Source: Roseovarius faecimaris | Lineage (GTDB): Bacteria; Pseudomonadota; Alphaproteobacteria; Rhodobacterales; Rhodobacteraceae | Assembly: GCF_009762325.1 (NCBI RefSeq) | Contig: NZ_CP034348.1 | Span: 123,501 to 187,500 of the forward strand | Length of the DNA: 64,000 bases | Direction of reading: 5' to 3' | Shown here: positions 51,432 to 60,910 of the stretch, one piece after another | Position numbering within the stretch: position 1 is the stretch's first letter | Layout of the letters: every line of letters begins with the position of its first letter | The notes under the pieces: generated by a model | Seen by the model: the letters and a program-made list of their open reading frames with translations, nothing else | Told to the model about the DNA's origin: nothing | Database searches by the model: none | Position numbers and translations under genes: made by a program

Positions 51432-51462
51432 CCCTTGAAACTCACGTTTTCGTTACCCACCT
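51432..51462 (+). promoter_or_regulatory. Candidate heat-shock (sigma-32) promoter for clpB
   Basis: CCCTTGAAA (51432-51440) matches the sigma-32 -35 exactly. A -10-like CCCACCTT lies 14 bp downstream (51455-51462) and is only a partial match. About 85 bp before clpB, whose ribosome site is AAAAGGAGACGG. Confidence 0.5.
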
Positions 51463-51539
51463 TGGGTGCAAGGTTCCCGACCGGGGCATGCCTATATGAG
51501 GGTGCATCGACGGGGTAACGCTTATAAAAGGAGACGGCG

Positions 51540-54158
51540 ATGGACTTGAACAAGTTCACGGAGCGGTCGCGCGGCTTTATTCAGGCTGCCCAGACGATCG
51601 CCATGCGGGAAAGCCACCAGAAACTGGCCCCCGAACACATTCTGAAAGCATTGATGGACGATGATCAGGGGCTTGCGAGCAACCTGATCAAACGCGCGGG
51701 CGGTGACCCGGCACGCGTGGTACAGGCACTTGAGCTGGCCATGGGCAAGATTCCGAAAGTCTCGGGCGATGCGGGCCAGGTCTATATGGACAGCCAAACC
51801 GGCAAGGTGCTGGGCGAGGCCGAAGAGATGGCCAAGAAGGCCGGGGACAGCTTTGTTCCCGTGGAGCGGATTTTGACCGCGCTGGCGATGGTCAAAAGCC
51901 CGGCCAAAGACGCGCTGGATCAGGGCGGGGTGAACGCTCAGGCGCTCAACGCCGCGATCAACGACATTCGGAAGGGTCGCACGGCCGACACGGCCAGTGC
52001 CGAAGACACTTATGAAGCGCTGGAGAAATATGCGCTGGACCTGACCAAGGCCGCGCGGGAAGGCAAGATCGACCCGATCATTGGCCGTGACGATGAAATT
52101 CGCCGCGCCATGCAGGTGCTGTCGCGCCGGACCAAGAACAACCCCGTTCTGATTGGTGAGCCTGGCGTGGGTAAAACCGCGATTGCCGAAGGGCTCGCGC
52201 TGCGCATCGTCAATGGCGATGTGCCGGAGAGCCTGCAGAACAAGCGGCTTTTGTCGCTCGACATGGGCGCACTTATCGCCGGGGCGAAGTATCGTGGTGA
52301 GTTCGAAGAGCGGCTGAAAGCCGTGCTGAACGAAGTGACCGCCGCGGCGGGTGAGATCATCCTTTTCATCGACGAAATGCACACCCTGGTGGGGGCAGGT
52401 AAAAGCGATGGCGCGATGGATGCCGCAAACCTGATCAAACCGGCACTGGCACGCGGGGAGCTGCATTGTATCGGTGCAACTACACTGGATGAGTATCGCA
52501 AGCATGTGGAAAAGGACGCGGCGCTCGCCCGCCGGTTCCAGCCGCTTGTGATCGAAGAGCCGACGGTCGAGGACACGATCAGCATCCTGCGCGGGATCAA
52601 GGAGAAATACGAGTTGCACCATGGCGTGCGCATCTCTGACAGCGCGCTGGTGACGGCGGCGACGCTCAGCCACCGCTACATCACCGACCGGTTCCTGCCG
52701 GACAAGGCGATCGACCTGATGGACGAAGCCGCCAGCCGTCTGCGCATGGAAGTGGACAGCAAGCCCGAGGAGCTTGATGCGCTGGATCGTGAGATCCTGC
52801 AAAAGCAGATCGAGGCCGAAGCGCTGAAGAAAGAGGACGATGCTGCCTCCAAGGACCGGCTGGAAAAGCTGGAAAAGGAGCTTTCGGACTTGCAGGAGAA
52901 ATCCAGCGAGATGACGGCGCAATGGCAGTCAGAGCGTGACAAGCTGGCCTCTGCCCGCGACCTCAAGGAACAGCTGGACCGTGCACGGATCGAGCTGGAA
53001 AACGCGAAGCGGGCAGGCGATCTGGCCAAGGCCGGGGAGCTGTCCTATGGCGTTATTCCGGGTCTGGAAAAGCAGCTTGCCGATGCTGAACAGGCCGAGG
53101 AAAACGGCGTGATGGTCGAAGAGGCCGTGCGCCCCGAGCAGATCGCGCAGGTGGTCGAGCGCTGGACGGGTATTCCGACTGCGAAGATGCTGGAAGGCGA
53201 ACGCGAGAAGCTTCTCGGTATGGAAGAGAACCTGCACCGCCGGGTGATCGGTCAGGATGCAGCCGTGAAGGCCGTGGCCAATGCCGTGCGCCGCGCACGG
53301 GCCGGGCTCAATGATGAGAACCGCCCGCTTGGGTCGTTCCTCTTCCTTGGTCCAACCGGCGTCGGCAAGACCGAACTGACCAAGGCTGTGGCCGAGTTTC
53401 TCTTTGACGATGACAGCGCCATGGTGCGTATCGATATGTCGGAGTTCATGGAGAAGCACTCGGTCGCGCGTCTGATCGGTGCGCCTCCGGGCTATGTCGG
53501 CTATGATGAAGGCGGCGTGCTGACCGAAGCCGTGCGTCGGCGGCCCTATCAGGTGATCCTGTTCGATGAGGTCGAAAAGGCGCATCCGGAGGTGTTCAAC
53601 GTTCTTTTGCAGGTGCTCGATGACGGCGTGCTGACCGATGGCCAGGGCCGTACCGTGGACTTCAAGCAGACGCTGATCATTCTGACGTCGAACCTTGGCA
53701 GCCAGGCGCTGAGCCAGTTGCCGGAGGGGTCGGATGCGGCAGAGGCCAAGCGCGATGTGATGGATGCGGTCCGGGCTCACTTCCGGCCGGAGTTCCTGAA
53801 CCGGCTCGACGAGATTGTCGTCTTCGATCGGCTGACGCGTGGCAATATGGACGGAATCGTCGATATCCAGATGGCCCGGCTGCTCAAGCGGCTCGCAAGC
53901 CGCAAGATCACGCTGGATCTGGATGACGCAGCCCGCAAATGGCTTGCCGACGAGGGCTATGATCCGGTTTATGGTGCGCGGCCGTTGAAGCGGGTGATCC
54001 AGAAGGCGCTTCAGGATCCGCTGGCGGAGGCTTTGCTGGCCGGTGACATCCTTGACGGAAGTACCGTGACCGTGAGTGCCGGTGCCGATGGCCTGATCAT
54101 CGGAGACCGGGTTGGGTCGACCAACCAACAGCCGCCGCAGGATGCGGTCGTCCACTAA
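51540..54158 (+). CDS. clpB: ATP-dependent disaggregase ClpB
   Basis: 872 aa, normal ClpB length. N-domain 1-150; AAA1 with GEPGVGKTA and [12 protein letters not shown]; coiled-coil M-domain ~410-530 (charged helices such as [21 protein letters not shown], split); AAA2 with [10 protein letters not shown] and [13 protein letters not shown]-terminal oligomerisation domain ending near residue 865. Dissolves protein aggregates with DnaK. Probably heat-shock regulated (see candidate promoter). Ends in a strong terminator. Confidence 0.98.
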   Translation: MDLNKFTERSRGFIQAAQTIAMRESHQKLAPEHILKALMDDDQGLASNLIKRAGGDPARVVQALELAMGKIPKVSGDAGQVYMDSQTGKVLGEAEEMAKKAGDSFVPVERILTALAMVKSPAKDALDQGGVNAQALNAAINDIRKGRTADTASAEDTYEALEKYALDLTKAAREGKIDPIIGRDDEIRRAMQVLSRRTKNNPVLIGEPGVGKTAIAEGLALRIVNGDVPESLQNKRLLSLDMGALIAGAKYRGEFEERLKAVLNEVTAAAGEIILFIDEMHTLVGAGKSDGAMDAANLIKPALARGELHCIGATTLDEYRKHVEKDAALARRFQPLVIEEPTVEDTISILRGIKEKYELHHGVRISDSALVTAATLSHRYITDRFLPDKAIDLMDEAASRLRMEVDSKPEELDALDREILQKQIEAEALKKEDDAASKDRLEKLEKELSDLQEKSSEMTAQWQSERDKLASARDLKEQLDRARIELENAKRAGDLAKAGELSYGVIPGLEKQLADAEQAEENGVMVEEAVRPEQIAQVVERWTGIPTAKMLEGEREKLLGMEENLHRRVIGQDAAVKAVANAVRRARAGLNDENRPLGSFLFLGPTGVGKTELTKAVAEFLFDDDSAMVRIDMSEFMEKHSVARLIGAPPGYVGYDEGGVLTEAVRRRPYQVILFDEVEKAHPEVFNVLLQVLDDGVLTDGQGRTVDFKQTLIILTSNLGSQALSQLPEGSDAAEAKRDVMDAVRAHFRPEFLNRLDEIVVFDRLTRGNMDGIVDIQMARLLKRLASRKITLDLDDAARKWLADEGYDPVYGARPLKRVIQKALQDPLAEALLAGDILDGSTVTVSAGADGLIIGDRVGSTNQQPPQDAVVH

Positions 54159-54178
54159 AGGGCCCATAAACAAAGGTG

Positions 54179-54200
54179 GGGTGCGTGAGATCACGCACCC
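54179..54200 (+). terminator. Rho-independent terminator of clpB
   Basis: Stem GGGTGCGTGA / TCACGCACCC (10 bp, GA loop) followed by TACATCTTTTT, 21 nt after the clpB stop. Confidence 0.9.
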
Positions 54201-54414
54201 TACATCTTTTTCAGAACGCCACCTAGCCAGTGAAGGGTGCGCCCTGGTTCCTCTGGCTTCACCCGTTGCATGATTGTTTACAAATTAGAGACAATTGGCC
54301 GTTTTTGACGCAGCTGTTGCGCAAATCTTTATCCCTCGCGTATATTGACCGAAAATACACGAGGCAGAGGCAATGTCCGGTAAGGGTTTTGCGACAAAAG
54401 AAAAAGTTTGAGCA
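54201..54414. other. Upstream region of the glycan-modification cluster
   Basis: About 210 bp, noticeably more AT-rich than its surroundings, with no support for a gene. Presumably the promoter region for the 54-60 kb cluster. No clear operator is visible. Confidence 0.5.
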
Positions 54415-56493
54415 ATGGCAGAGCAGGGTAATCCCCCCGTAGACGGCCAGGCGATCCCGCGCTGGCTTCATGAGTTGCGTCCGGGCGGCGAGGGGCTCGG
54501 CTTCGTCGAAAAGAACCTGCGTCATTCATTGCTGTTCATCAAACGGCCCTCGACACGGTTACTGATCACTTTTGATAATCTCTCGAACGTCGGCGATACC
54601 TCGCTGGAGCGCGAGCCCTGGGCGTTCAAATTTGCGCAGGACAATGGCCTGTCGCATCTGGGTATCATGGCACATGTCAGCGACTGGTATCGCGACGCGG
54701 ATCTGATTGCGCGGTTCAACCGGCTGGTGTCCGAAGGGTTTTTTGAGAATTATGACAGGGTGGTCTTTGCCGGGGTGTCGATGGGCGGCTACGCGGCCAT
54801 TGCCTTTGGCTCGCTGGTGCCGGGCGCGCATGTGATCGCGATCAACCCGCAGAGCACTCTGGATCCGGATTTGGTTCCTTGGGAGACGCGCTATGAAAAT
54901 GGCCGCCGCCAGGATTGGACCTTGCCGCTATCCGACGCCGCTGCGCTGACGGGCGGGCTCGGCCGGGTCAATATTTTCTATGATCCGTATCATGACCTGG
55001 ACCAGAACCATATCGACCGCTTCTCGGGGGATAACGTCCACATATTCAATTGCTGGTTCTCGGCGCATAAGACGGCCGTGTTTCTGCGAAAGATCGAGGC
55101 GCTGAAACCAGTGATGCAGCATTGCATCTTTGATGAACTGACCGACTCCGTCTTCTATCGACTCTACCGCAAGCGCCGGAATTTACCTTGGTATCGCGGT
55201 TCGGTCGCGGCTTATTTCTCGGAGAAAGGCCGCGATGAGATGGCCGAGCGGTTCAGCCAGCAGTTTCGTACGCGTTTGCGCAAGAAAATCAAGTCAGGCG
55301 AACTGGTGCGCGGCGCCCCGTCTGATGAGGTGACATCGGATACCGATGAGCCCGGCCTCGAAGACGTGCCCTCCGTCTCTGAAAAGCCTGAGAAGCCCGC
55401 GCCAAAACTCTCGCTCAATCCGCCTGAGGCGCCTGCGCATGACACACGCATCGTCGCGCCCGCAGGCGGCGGGGCAAAGGCACCCGCCATGATCAAGCGC
55501 GAGGACATGGGCAGCCGTCTGATCGTGACCACGATGAAGAACGAAGGCCCGTTCATGCTCGAATGGGTGGCCTTCAACCGGGCCATCGGCTTTACCGATT
55601 TCCTGATTTACACCAATGACTGCGATGACGGGACCGACAAGATCGCGGAGCGGTTGCAGGATATCGGCCTTGCACAGCATCGCGACAACAAGTTCCGCAA
55701 AGGCGGCAGCCCACAGCGCACGGCGCTCAAGAACGCACAAAAAGAGCCGCTCTATCAGAATGCCGACTGGCTGATCTGCGCGGATTGTGACGAATTCCTG
55801 AATATCCGCGTCGGCAAGGGGCGGCTCGATGATCTTTTTGCCGCTGTGGGCGATGCCGATGCGATTTCGGTCTGTTGGAAGCTTTTCGGCAATTCGGGTC
55901 ATGTCGAATACACCGAAGATCTGATTACCGAACGGTTTGATTGCTGCCTTGGCGAAGATGAGTATCCCAATTATCGCGCGCGTGGCATGAAGACGCTGGT
56001 GCGCAATAATGAGCGGTTCTTCAAACTGCGGATCCATCGCCCGGCCTTTCATCTTGATCAGGGCGATGTGAAATGGGTCGATGCGGGCGGGCGCCCGATG
56101 CCAAGCGCCTATCTCGATGGCGGCTGGAAGAGCCACGGCGCCTTTACGCATGATTTTGCGCGGCTGCATCACTATGCTGTTCGCTCGGTCGAAAGTTTCC
56201 TGGTCAAGCGCGACCGGGGTCGGACCAACCATGTGAATGACGATCAGGGCGTCAGCTATTGGTCAACGATGAACTTCAACTCGACGCGAGACACATCGAT
56301 CCATGCCCGCCTGCCAGAGTTGCGCCGGGAAATGGCGAAACTGCTCGAAGACCCGGTACTGTCGCAATTGCACCGCGAGGCCTGTGACTGGCATCGGGGC
56401 AAGATCAAGGACCTGCTTGGGCGCGAGGGCTGGCCCGCCTTCCGTGATCAGATCACCGAGATCAACAAGGCGCCGGAGCTGGAAGAAAGCTGA
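54415..56493 (+). CDS. Hydrolase-like domain fused to a family-2-type glycosyltransferase
   Basis: 692 aa. Residues ~35-300 look like an alpha/beta hydrolase: LITFDNLSNVG, then FAGVSMGGYAA with a nucleophile-elbow Ser122, HDLDQNHIDRF as a possible late His. A Pro/Glu/Asp-rich linker (~310-360) follows. Residues ~365-650 are glycosyltransferase-like: LIVTTMKNEGPFMLEWVAFNRAIGFTDFLIY (split), YTNDCDDGTD, WLICADCDEFLNI (a D-x-D near 456) and HGAFTHDFARLHHYAVRS. This is the GT2_4/GT92-like group. It heads a plus-strand cluster of surface-glycan genes. Both activities are inferred; the fusion has no frame break. Confidence 0.75.
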   Translation: MAEQGNPPVDGQAIPRWLHELRPGGEGLGFVEKNLRHSLLFIKRPSTRLLITFDNLSNVGDTSLEREPWAFKFAQDNGLSHLGIMAHVSDWYRDADLIARFNRLVSEGFFENYDRVVFAGVSMGGYAAIAFGSLVPGAHVIAINPQSTLDPDLVPWETRYENGRRQDWTLPLSDAAALTGGLGRVNIFYDPYHDLDQNHIDRFSGDNVHIFNCWFSAHKTAVFLRKIEALKPVMQHCIFDELTDSVFYRLYRKRRNLPWYRGSVAAYFSEKGRDEMAERFSQQFRTRLRKKIKSGELVRGAPSDEVTSDTDEPGLEDVPSVSEKPEKPAPKLSLNPPEAPAHDTRIVAPAGGGAKAPAMIKREDMGSRLIVTTMKNEGPFMLEWVAFNRAIGFTDFLIYTNDCDDGTDKIAERLQDIGLAQHRDNKFRKGGSPQRTALKNAQKEPLYQNADWLICADCDEFLNIRVGKGRLDDLFAAVGDADAISVCWKLFGNSGHVEYTEDLITERFDCCLGEDEYPNYRARGMKTLVRNNERFFKLRIHRPAFHLDQGDVKWVDAGGRPMPSAYLDGGWKSHGAFTHDFARLHHYAVRSVESFLVKRDRGRTNHVNDDQGVSYWSTMNFNSTRDTSIHARLPELRREMAKLLEDPVLSQLHREACDWHRGKIKDLLGREGWPAFRDQITEINKAPELEES

Positions 56494-56499
56494 TCCGGC

Positions 56500-57438
56500 A
56501 TGGCCAAACCCGACCCTTACGTGATTGTTCATGGCGGAGTGCACAAAACGGCGACGTCTTATGTGCAGTCGATCCTTCAGCGCAATGCGGGCAAGCTGAA
56601 AAAGAGCGGTGTCTATTACATTCACCACCGCGACACGCGAAAGGAATACACCTATCCGGCGCAGCTTAACGGGTATGAAAAGCTGGGGATGGAATACCGC
56701 CGCAAATACTCGGATGACGATCTGAAGAAAGTCTCGAAAAACTTCTTCAAGAAAGTGAAGGCCAAACCGGGCGGGCGCATCATTCTCTCGGATGAAAACA
56801 TGCCCGGCCATTGCGGCCAATGTGTCCAGGCGGGCAAGCTTTATTCACGTCGCAAGGTGCTGATCCCGATCTTTGCGCAGAACATCTATTACCCCACGCG
56901 CGAGGTGCATCTGGCCATTCGCAACTATGCGGATTTCTTTGCATCCGCGTATGTCGAATATCTGCGCTCGGCCAAGGGTGACGGCGTGATGGGCGAGAAC
57001 GAGATGAAGCGTGCGGTGCTTTCGCGGATGCCAAGCTGGACCGATTTCATCGCCGTGGTGCAGGAAGCATTTGGCGACGCCAAGCTGATCCTCTGGCGGC
57101 ATGAGGATTTTCGCGCGTTGAGCACACGGATCGTGGGTAACCTGTGCGGACCGGATATCGACCCCGAGAGTCTTGTCATGCCGAAACGCTCGCGTGGACG
57201 GCCCACCGCGTCGCACCGAGCGGTGCGTGAACTGCTTGCCGAGATGGAGCGGATCGGAAGCGCGGCGGCGTTAGAGAAGCGCGTAGAGATACAGGAGGCC
57301 TATCCGCGTGGGCCGGAATTTCCGGGCTATGATCCCTGGACCGAGACCGAGCGCGCGCATCTGACCCGGATGTATGACCGCGATGTTGCCGAGATCAAGC
57401 GCCGCTTCGACCTGACCTTTCTGGAGCCGGAAACATGA
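56500..57438 (+). CDS. Sulfotransferase-like protein
   Basis: 312 aa, starting 7 bp after the GT fusion. N-terminal VIVHGGVHKTATSYVQSILQ matches the PAPS-binding P-loop pattern of bacterial sulfotransferases (Hx-G-xKTxTT/S-x-Q). A later REVHLAIRNYADFFASAYVEYLR may correspond to the 3'-phosphate/dimer region, and KLILWRHEDFR is typical of the family. No signal peptide. It probably sulfates a sugar of the product of this cluster, but the acceptor is unknown. The stop overlaps the next ATG by 4 bp. Confidence 0.72.
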   Translation: MAKPDPYVIVHGGVHKTATSYVQSILQRNAGKLKKSGVYYIHHRDTRKEYTYPAQLNGYEKLGMEYRRKYSDDDLKKVSKNFFKKVKAKPGGRIILSDENMPGHCGQCVQAGKLYSRRKVLIPIFAQNIYYPTREVHLAIRNYADFFASAYVEYLRSAKGDGVMGENEMKRAVLSRMPSWTDFIAVVQEAFGDAKLILWRHEDFRALSTRIVGNLCGPDIDPESLVMPKRSRGRPTASHRAVRELLAEMERIGSAAALEKRVEIQEAYPRGPEFPGYDPWTETERAHLTRMYDRDVAEIKRRFDLTFLEPET

Positions 57439-58382
57439 AGAAGCAGCGCGTGATTTTCCTGCATCGGCAAGGTTTGGTGAGCGCCGGATCCAAGATCATG
57501 CGCTGTGACCAACTGCGCGATATTGCGGAGCGTTTCCTGGGCGACCGGTATGAGTTCAGTGTTCAGTCGCAACGCCCGGTGCGCAACCCCGGCATGCTGC
57601 GCGATACGTGCGCGGGTCTCGACGATGCCATCGTGATCATGCTCAAGGGCACGCCCAAGCTGTTTGGCGGCGATGGATTGGCCGAATTGCGGCGCCATGC
57701 CCGCGCGATCTGTGTCGATTACGTCGACACCAATATGGAGCTGAAATACTCGCCCTATGTCGATGTGCATATCTCGCCCTCGATTGCGGGGATGAAGATC
57801 CTGCGTCGCCTTCTGAGCGAGAAAGGCAGCGAAGTCCCGGATGCGATTGCGGCGCACCTTACTCATCATGCCGATCCACGGCTGGAGGGGATGCAGCTCA
57901 ATCCGAAGGAAGAGCTGCACACGGTCTATCTGGGCAATCCGAAAAACACCGCATTGCCGGATGCGGCGGCGCCACTGGTGGAGGTTCTGCGTTACCCGTC
58001 CGACAAGGAGATCGGCCAGGCATTCGAGGCGCTGCGCGGGTTCAACCTGCATTATGCCGTGCGCCCGGACGAACAATCCTCAAGGCGAAACCTGCAAACG
58101 ACAAAACCGTTCACCAAGGGTTTTGTCGCCGCGGCAATCGGGGCGAATGTGATCGCGTCGCGCTCCTCGGACGATGTGCTGAACTATCTGGGAGAGGATT
58201 ATCCTTTTCTTGTGGGTGAAACGAGCGAGGCGGAGGTCCTGCGTGTTCTGGCCCTCGCGAAAACGATCTACGGAACGAAGGACTGGGACCGCGCGACCGA
58301 GCGGATGCGTTATGTGCGCGATGTGACCTCACCGGCCAGTGTGGCCCATGAGCTCGATCTGATTCTGAACCGATTCGCATGA
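57435..58382 (+). CDS. Glycosyltransferase-like protein of unknown specificity
   Basis: 315 aa, ATGA overlap with the sulfotransferase-like gene. No DXD motif. The C-terminal half (TKPFTKGFVAAAIGANVIASRSSDDVLNYLGEDYPF, split: FVAAAIGANVIASRSSDD) resembles the nucleotide-sugar side of GT-B enzymes, where a Gly-rich turn is followed by E/D-rich helices. I consider this tentative. No secretion signal. In context it should act on the same surface glycan. Confidence 0.55.
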   Translation: MKKQRVIFLHRQGLVSAGSKIMRCDQLRDIAERFLGDRYEFSVQSQRPVRNPGMLRDTCAGLDDAIVIMLKGTPKLFGGDGLAELRRHARAICVDYVDTNMELKYSPYVDVHISPSIAGMKILRRLLSEKGSEVPDAIAAHLTHHADPRLEGMQLNPKEELHTVYLGNPKNTALPDAAAPLVEVLRYPSDKEIGQAFEALRGFNLHYAVRPDEQSSRRNLQTTKPFTKGFVAAAIGANVIASRSSDDVLNYLGEDYPFLVGETSEAEVLRVLALAKTIYGTKDWDRATERMRYVRDVTSPASVAHELDLILNRFA

Positions 58383-58424
58383 TTGCTAAGGCCCCGTGAA
58401 CCAGCTAGAATCACCCCATAACAA

Positions 58425-58438
58425 GCGCCAGAAGGCGC
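58425..58438 (+). other. Short hairpin before the DXD glycosyltransferase gene
   Basis: GCGCC-AGAA-GGCGC stem-loop in the 106-bp gap. May mark an internal promoter or partial terminator. Confidence 0.3.
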
Positions 58439-58488
58439 GGTATGAGGCAGCAGCGCCGCGACGAGCGGCCGGTATCGGGACAGGTTAA

Positions 58489-59355
58489 ATGAGTACCCCC
58501 TATCATATCGCCATGCTCTGGGTCGAAGGCCCGCTGAGCTATGTCGAACAACTTTGTGTTCAGAGCTTTCTGGATGCGGGCCATGACGTCACGCTCTATC
58601 ACTATGGCGAGGTGGAGCGTGTCCCCGAAGGCGCGGCCAAGGTGCACGGTCGCGAAATTCTGGACCGGGACGAGTTCATCAGTCATGGACGCACCGGGTC
58701 GATGGCGCTGTTTTCGGATGTGTTCCGCTATCACATGCTCTCCAAGCTCGATCGCACGATCTGGGCGGATACCGATGCCTATTGCATGCGCCCCTTCAAC
58801 ACCGAGACCGGTCATTTCTATGGCTGGGAAAGCGAGCACCACATCAATGGCGGTGTGCTGGGCTTTCCGCAGGACAGTGAGGCACTGGCAGGCCTTCTGG
58901 AAATGTCTGGCGACGAATACGGCATCCCGTTCTGGTACAGCGATGGGGCCAAGGCGAAACTTCAGGCCAATATCGATGCGGGCCATCCAACCCATGTCAG
59001 CGATCTGCCTTGGGGGGTCTGGGGGCCACACGCGGTGACAGCCTGGGTGCAGCGGACCGGTGAAGACAAATATGCCTTCCCGCGCGAGGTGCTCTATCCG
59101 ATCCCGTTCCAGAACCGCCGGCATATGGTCAATGGACGAAAGCGGGCCATGGCCGAGAACTGGCTGTCCGACAAGACCCTCTCGGTTCATCTTTATGGCC
59201 GCCGTATCCGGCAGTTTCTGGCGAGCCGTCCAGGCGGGTTGCCGGATGAGGGCGGGTTTGTGGACCACCTGTTGAAGAAGCACGGGATCGACCCGCACGC
59301 CGCGCCCATTCCGGTGAAGACAGCCGAGGTTGAAAAGGAGGCCGAGCAAGGATGA
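58489..59355 (+). CDS. DXD-type glycosyltransferase (capsular polysaccharide/GT32-like)
   Basis: 288 aa. Metal-binding D-x-D in RTIWADTDAYCMRPF (Asp94, Asp96) preceded by FSDVFRYHMLSKL, the arrangement of GT32/OCH1-like sugar transferases. HINGGVLGFP follows. LSVHLYGRRIRQFL near the end could hold the acceptor-site His. No signal peptide, so it works at the cytosolic face. ATGA overlap with the methyltransferase gene. Confidence 0.8.
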   Translation: MSTPYHIAMLWVEGPLSYVEQLCVQSFLDAGHDVTLYHYGEVERVPEGAAKVHGREILDRDEFISHGRTGSMALFSDVFRYHMLSKLDRTIWADTDAYCMRPFNTETGHFYGWESEHHINGGVLGFPQDSEALAGLLEMSGDEYGIPFWYSDGAKAKLQANIDAGHPTHVSDLPWGVWGPHAVTAWVQRTGEDKYAFPREVLYPIPFQNRRHMVNGRKRAMAENWLSDKTLSVHLYGRRIRQFLASRPGGLPDEGGFVDHLLKKHGIDPHAAPIPVKTAEVEKEAEQG

Positions 59356-60044
59356 ACATGATGAAGACCAAGGCGGAGAATCTGACCGACCTCGCCGATC
59401 GCTATGGCTCGGACAAGGGTTCGACCAAGCATCGCTATACCGAGCTTTATCACATGCTGTTTCACCCCTACCGGCAGCGCAAGATCACCTTTCTGGAAAT
59501 GGGCCTGCTTATCGGTGGCCCGGAACATGGTGTCGACAAGGATCGTGAAACCAATGATTGCCCGTCGATTCGCATGTGGCTGGAGTATTTCCCGAAGGCG
59601 GAGATTCACGGGCTCGATGTTTCGGACTTTTCCTGGTTCGAACATGACCGTTTCACGTTTCACCGCTGCGACATGGACGTGCGAGAGGAGATTGCCAAGG
59701 TGGCCGGGGAGATGCCCGCACCTGACATCATCATCGATGATGCGAGCCATGCCAGCCACCATCAGCAGAACGCGTTTCTGGAGCTTTTCCCGAAGCTGGT
59801 TTCGGGCGGTCTCTATATCATCGAGGATTTGCGCTGGCAGCCAAAACCCTATGAGAAACCCGGGATCACCAAGACAGCGGCCCTTTTCCGCAGCTTTCAG
59901 AATGACCGGCGCTTCAGTCATTCGGACCCGGCAGTGGCCGAGGAGTTCAACGCGCTGATCCCCGAGATTTCGGCCTGCATCGTAGAGCCGGTGCGCTATC
60001 AGAAGCACCGCCGGGATCAGGTGGCAGTGATCCACAAACGTTAG
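59352..60044 (+). CDS. SAM-dependent methyltransferase (class I, CmcI/FkbM-like)
   Basis: 230 aa. SAM site pattern: YGSDKGSTKHRYTELYH, FLEMGLLIGGPEHG (motif I), EIHGLDVSDF (motif II), DIIIDDASHASHHQQNAFLELFPKLVSGGLYIIEDLRW (split: IIIDDASHASHHQ, LVSGGLYIIEDL). This is the pattern of sugar O-methyltransferases and CmcI-like enzymes. It probably methylates a sugar made in the cluster. Last gene; a set of hairpins separates it from the convergent fasciclin gene. Confidence 0.82.
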   Translation: MNMMKTKAENLTDLADRYGSDKGSTKHRYTELYHMLFHPYRQRKITFLEMGLLIGGPEHGVDKDRETNDCPSIRMWLEYFPKAEIHGLDVSDFSWFEHDRFTFHRCDMDVREEIAKVAGEMPAPDIIIDDASHASHHQQNAFLELFPKLVSGGLYIIEDLRWQPKPYEKPGITKTAALFRSFQNDRRFSHSDPAVAEEFNALIPEISACIVEPVRYQKHRRDQVAVIHKR

Positions 60045-60072
60045 CGCCAATCAGAATTTGAGAAATTCTGTG

Positions 60073-60094
60073 CGAGAAAATGGTCATTTTCTCG
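60073..60094. repeat. Perfect 10-bp inverted repeat downstream of the methyltransferase gene
   Basis: CGAGAAAATG / CATTTTCTCG with a 2-nt GT loop. First of three consecutive hairpins between convergent genes. Confidence 0.7.
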
Positions 60095-60096
60095 GA

Positions 60097-60137
60097 CGTT
60101 TTCTGAATCAGAAAACGGCCCCCGTCGGAGGCCGTTT
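60097..60137. terminator. Two mutually exclusive hairpins
   Basis: CGTTTTCTGA-A-TCAGAAAACG (60097-60117) is a 21-nt palindrome. Its right arm (60113-60117) is shared with a second stem AAACGGCC / GGCCGTTT (60113-60120 and 60130-60137). Only one can form at a time. The GC-rich second hairpin probably terminates one or both convergent transcripts; the first could be an antiterminator. Function inferred. Confidence 0.6.
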
Positions 60138-60155
60138 CCCAATGTAGGTCGACGA

Positions 60156-60635
60156 TCACTTGGGCATGATCACCGAGTCGATCACGTGGATCACACCGTT
60201 GGAGGCTTTCACGTCCGCCGAGACCACATTGGCCCCGTCCACGGTCACGCCGCCATCAGTCATGATCTTCACTTCGCCACCCTGCACGGTGGCTGCCGTC
60301 ATGCCGTTGCTCAGATCGCTCGACATCACTTTGCCCGGCACCACGTGATAAGTCAGGATGGCCGTCAGCTTGTCCTTGTTCTCGGGCAGAAGCAGCGATT
60401 CCACCGTGCCTTCGGGCAATGCTGCAAAGGCCTCGTCCGTGGGGGCAAACACGGTGAACGGGCCATCCCCCTTGAGCGTATCGACAAGCCCTGCAGCCTG
60501 GACCGCGGCGACCAGCGTGCCGAAGCTTCCTGCGCTTACAGCCGTGTCCACGATATCCTTGGAGTTGCTGCCAGCGAAAGCCGGGCCCGAGATCAGCGCG
60601 GCGGCGGTGAGGGCAAGGTAAGTTCTGCGAAGCAT
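60156..60635 (-). CDS. Fasciclin-domain secreted protein
   Basis: 159 aa. Signal peptide [21 protein letters not shown], cleavage near residue 21. The rest is one FAS1 domain: [17 protein letters not shown] (H1 motif region), [17 protein letters not shown] (H2) and a C-terminal [13 protein letters not shown]. Bacterial FAS1 proteins are periplasmic or surface adhesion/stability proteins. Single gene, convergent with the glycan cluster. Confidence 0.93.
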   Translation of the reverse strand: MLRRTYLALTAAALISGPAFAGSNSKDIVDTAVSAGSFGTLVAAVQAAGLVDTLKGDGPFTVFAPTDEAFAALPEGTVESLLLPENKDKLTAILTYHVVPGKVMSSDLSNGMTAATVQGGEVKIMTDGGVTVDGANVVSADVKASNGVIHVIDSVIMPK

Positions 60636-60910
60636 ATTCAGTCTCCTTTTGATGCTTTCTGTTCAATGCCGGTCTGGCAATGACAGGGCTTACGGGGACT
60701 GAGCGGCCCCGGATCAGCGGGGATTCCCGCCGATCCCAGTTGACCAGGAAAAGGCGCGCGCTAAGCCAGCGACTTCAGCGTTTTCCAATCACATCAATGT
60801 GATGGTTTCGCTCTGAACATCAGCCTGCGCCGAACCTGAATTCAATGTTGTGGCGCAGGACGCGTCGGGGAATAGTAAACGGAAGATCCAGCGCTTTGGA
60901 GGAATGCGAA
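60636..60910. other. Divergent promoter region of fasciclin and glutamate-synthase-like genes
   Basis: 275 bp with no gene support. Contains an inverted repeat ATCACAT-CA-ATGTGAT at 60788-60803 that could be an operator. A GGAGG at 60898-60902 serves the gene at 60911. Confidence 0.6.
60788..60803. promoter_or_regulatory. Possible operator
   Basis: Seven-bp arms ATCACAT / ATGTGAT around CA, in the 275-bp divergent gap, 108 bp before the glutamate-synthase-like gene. The TGTGA/TCACA halves face outward relative to Crp/Fnr sites, so the regulator is uncertain. Confidence 0.3.
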
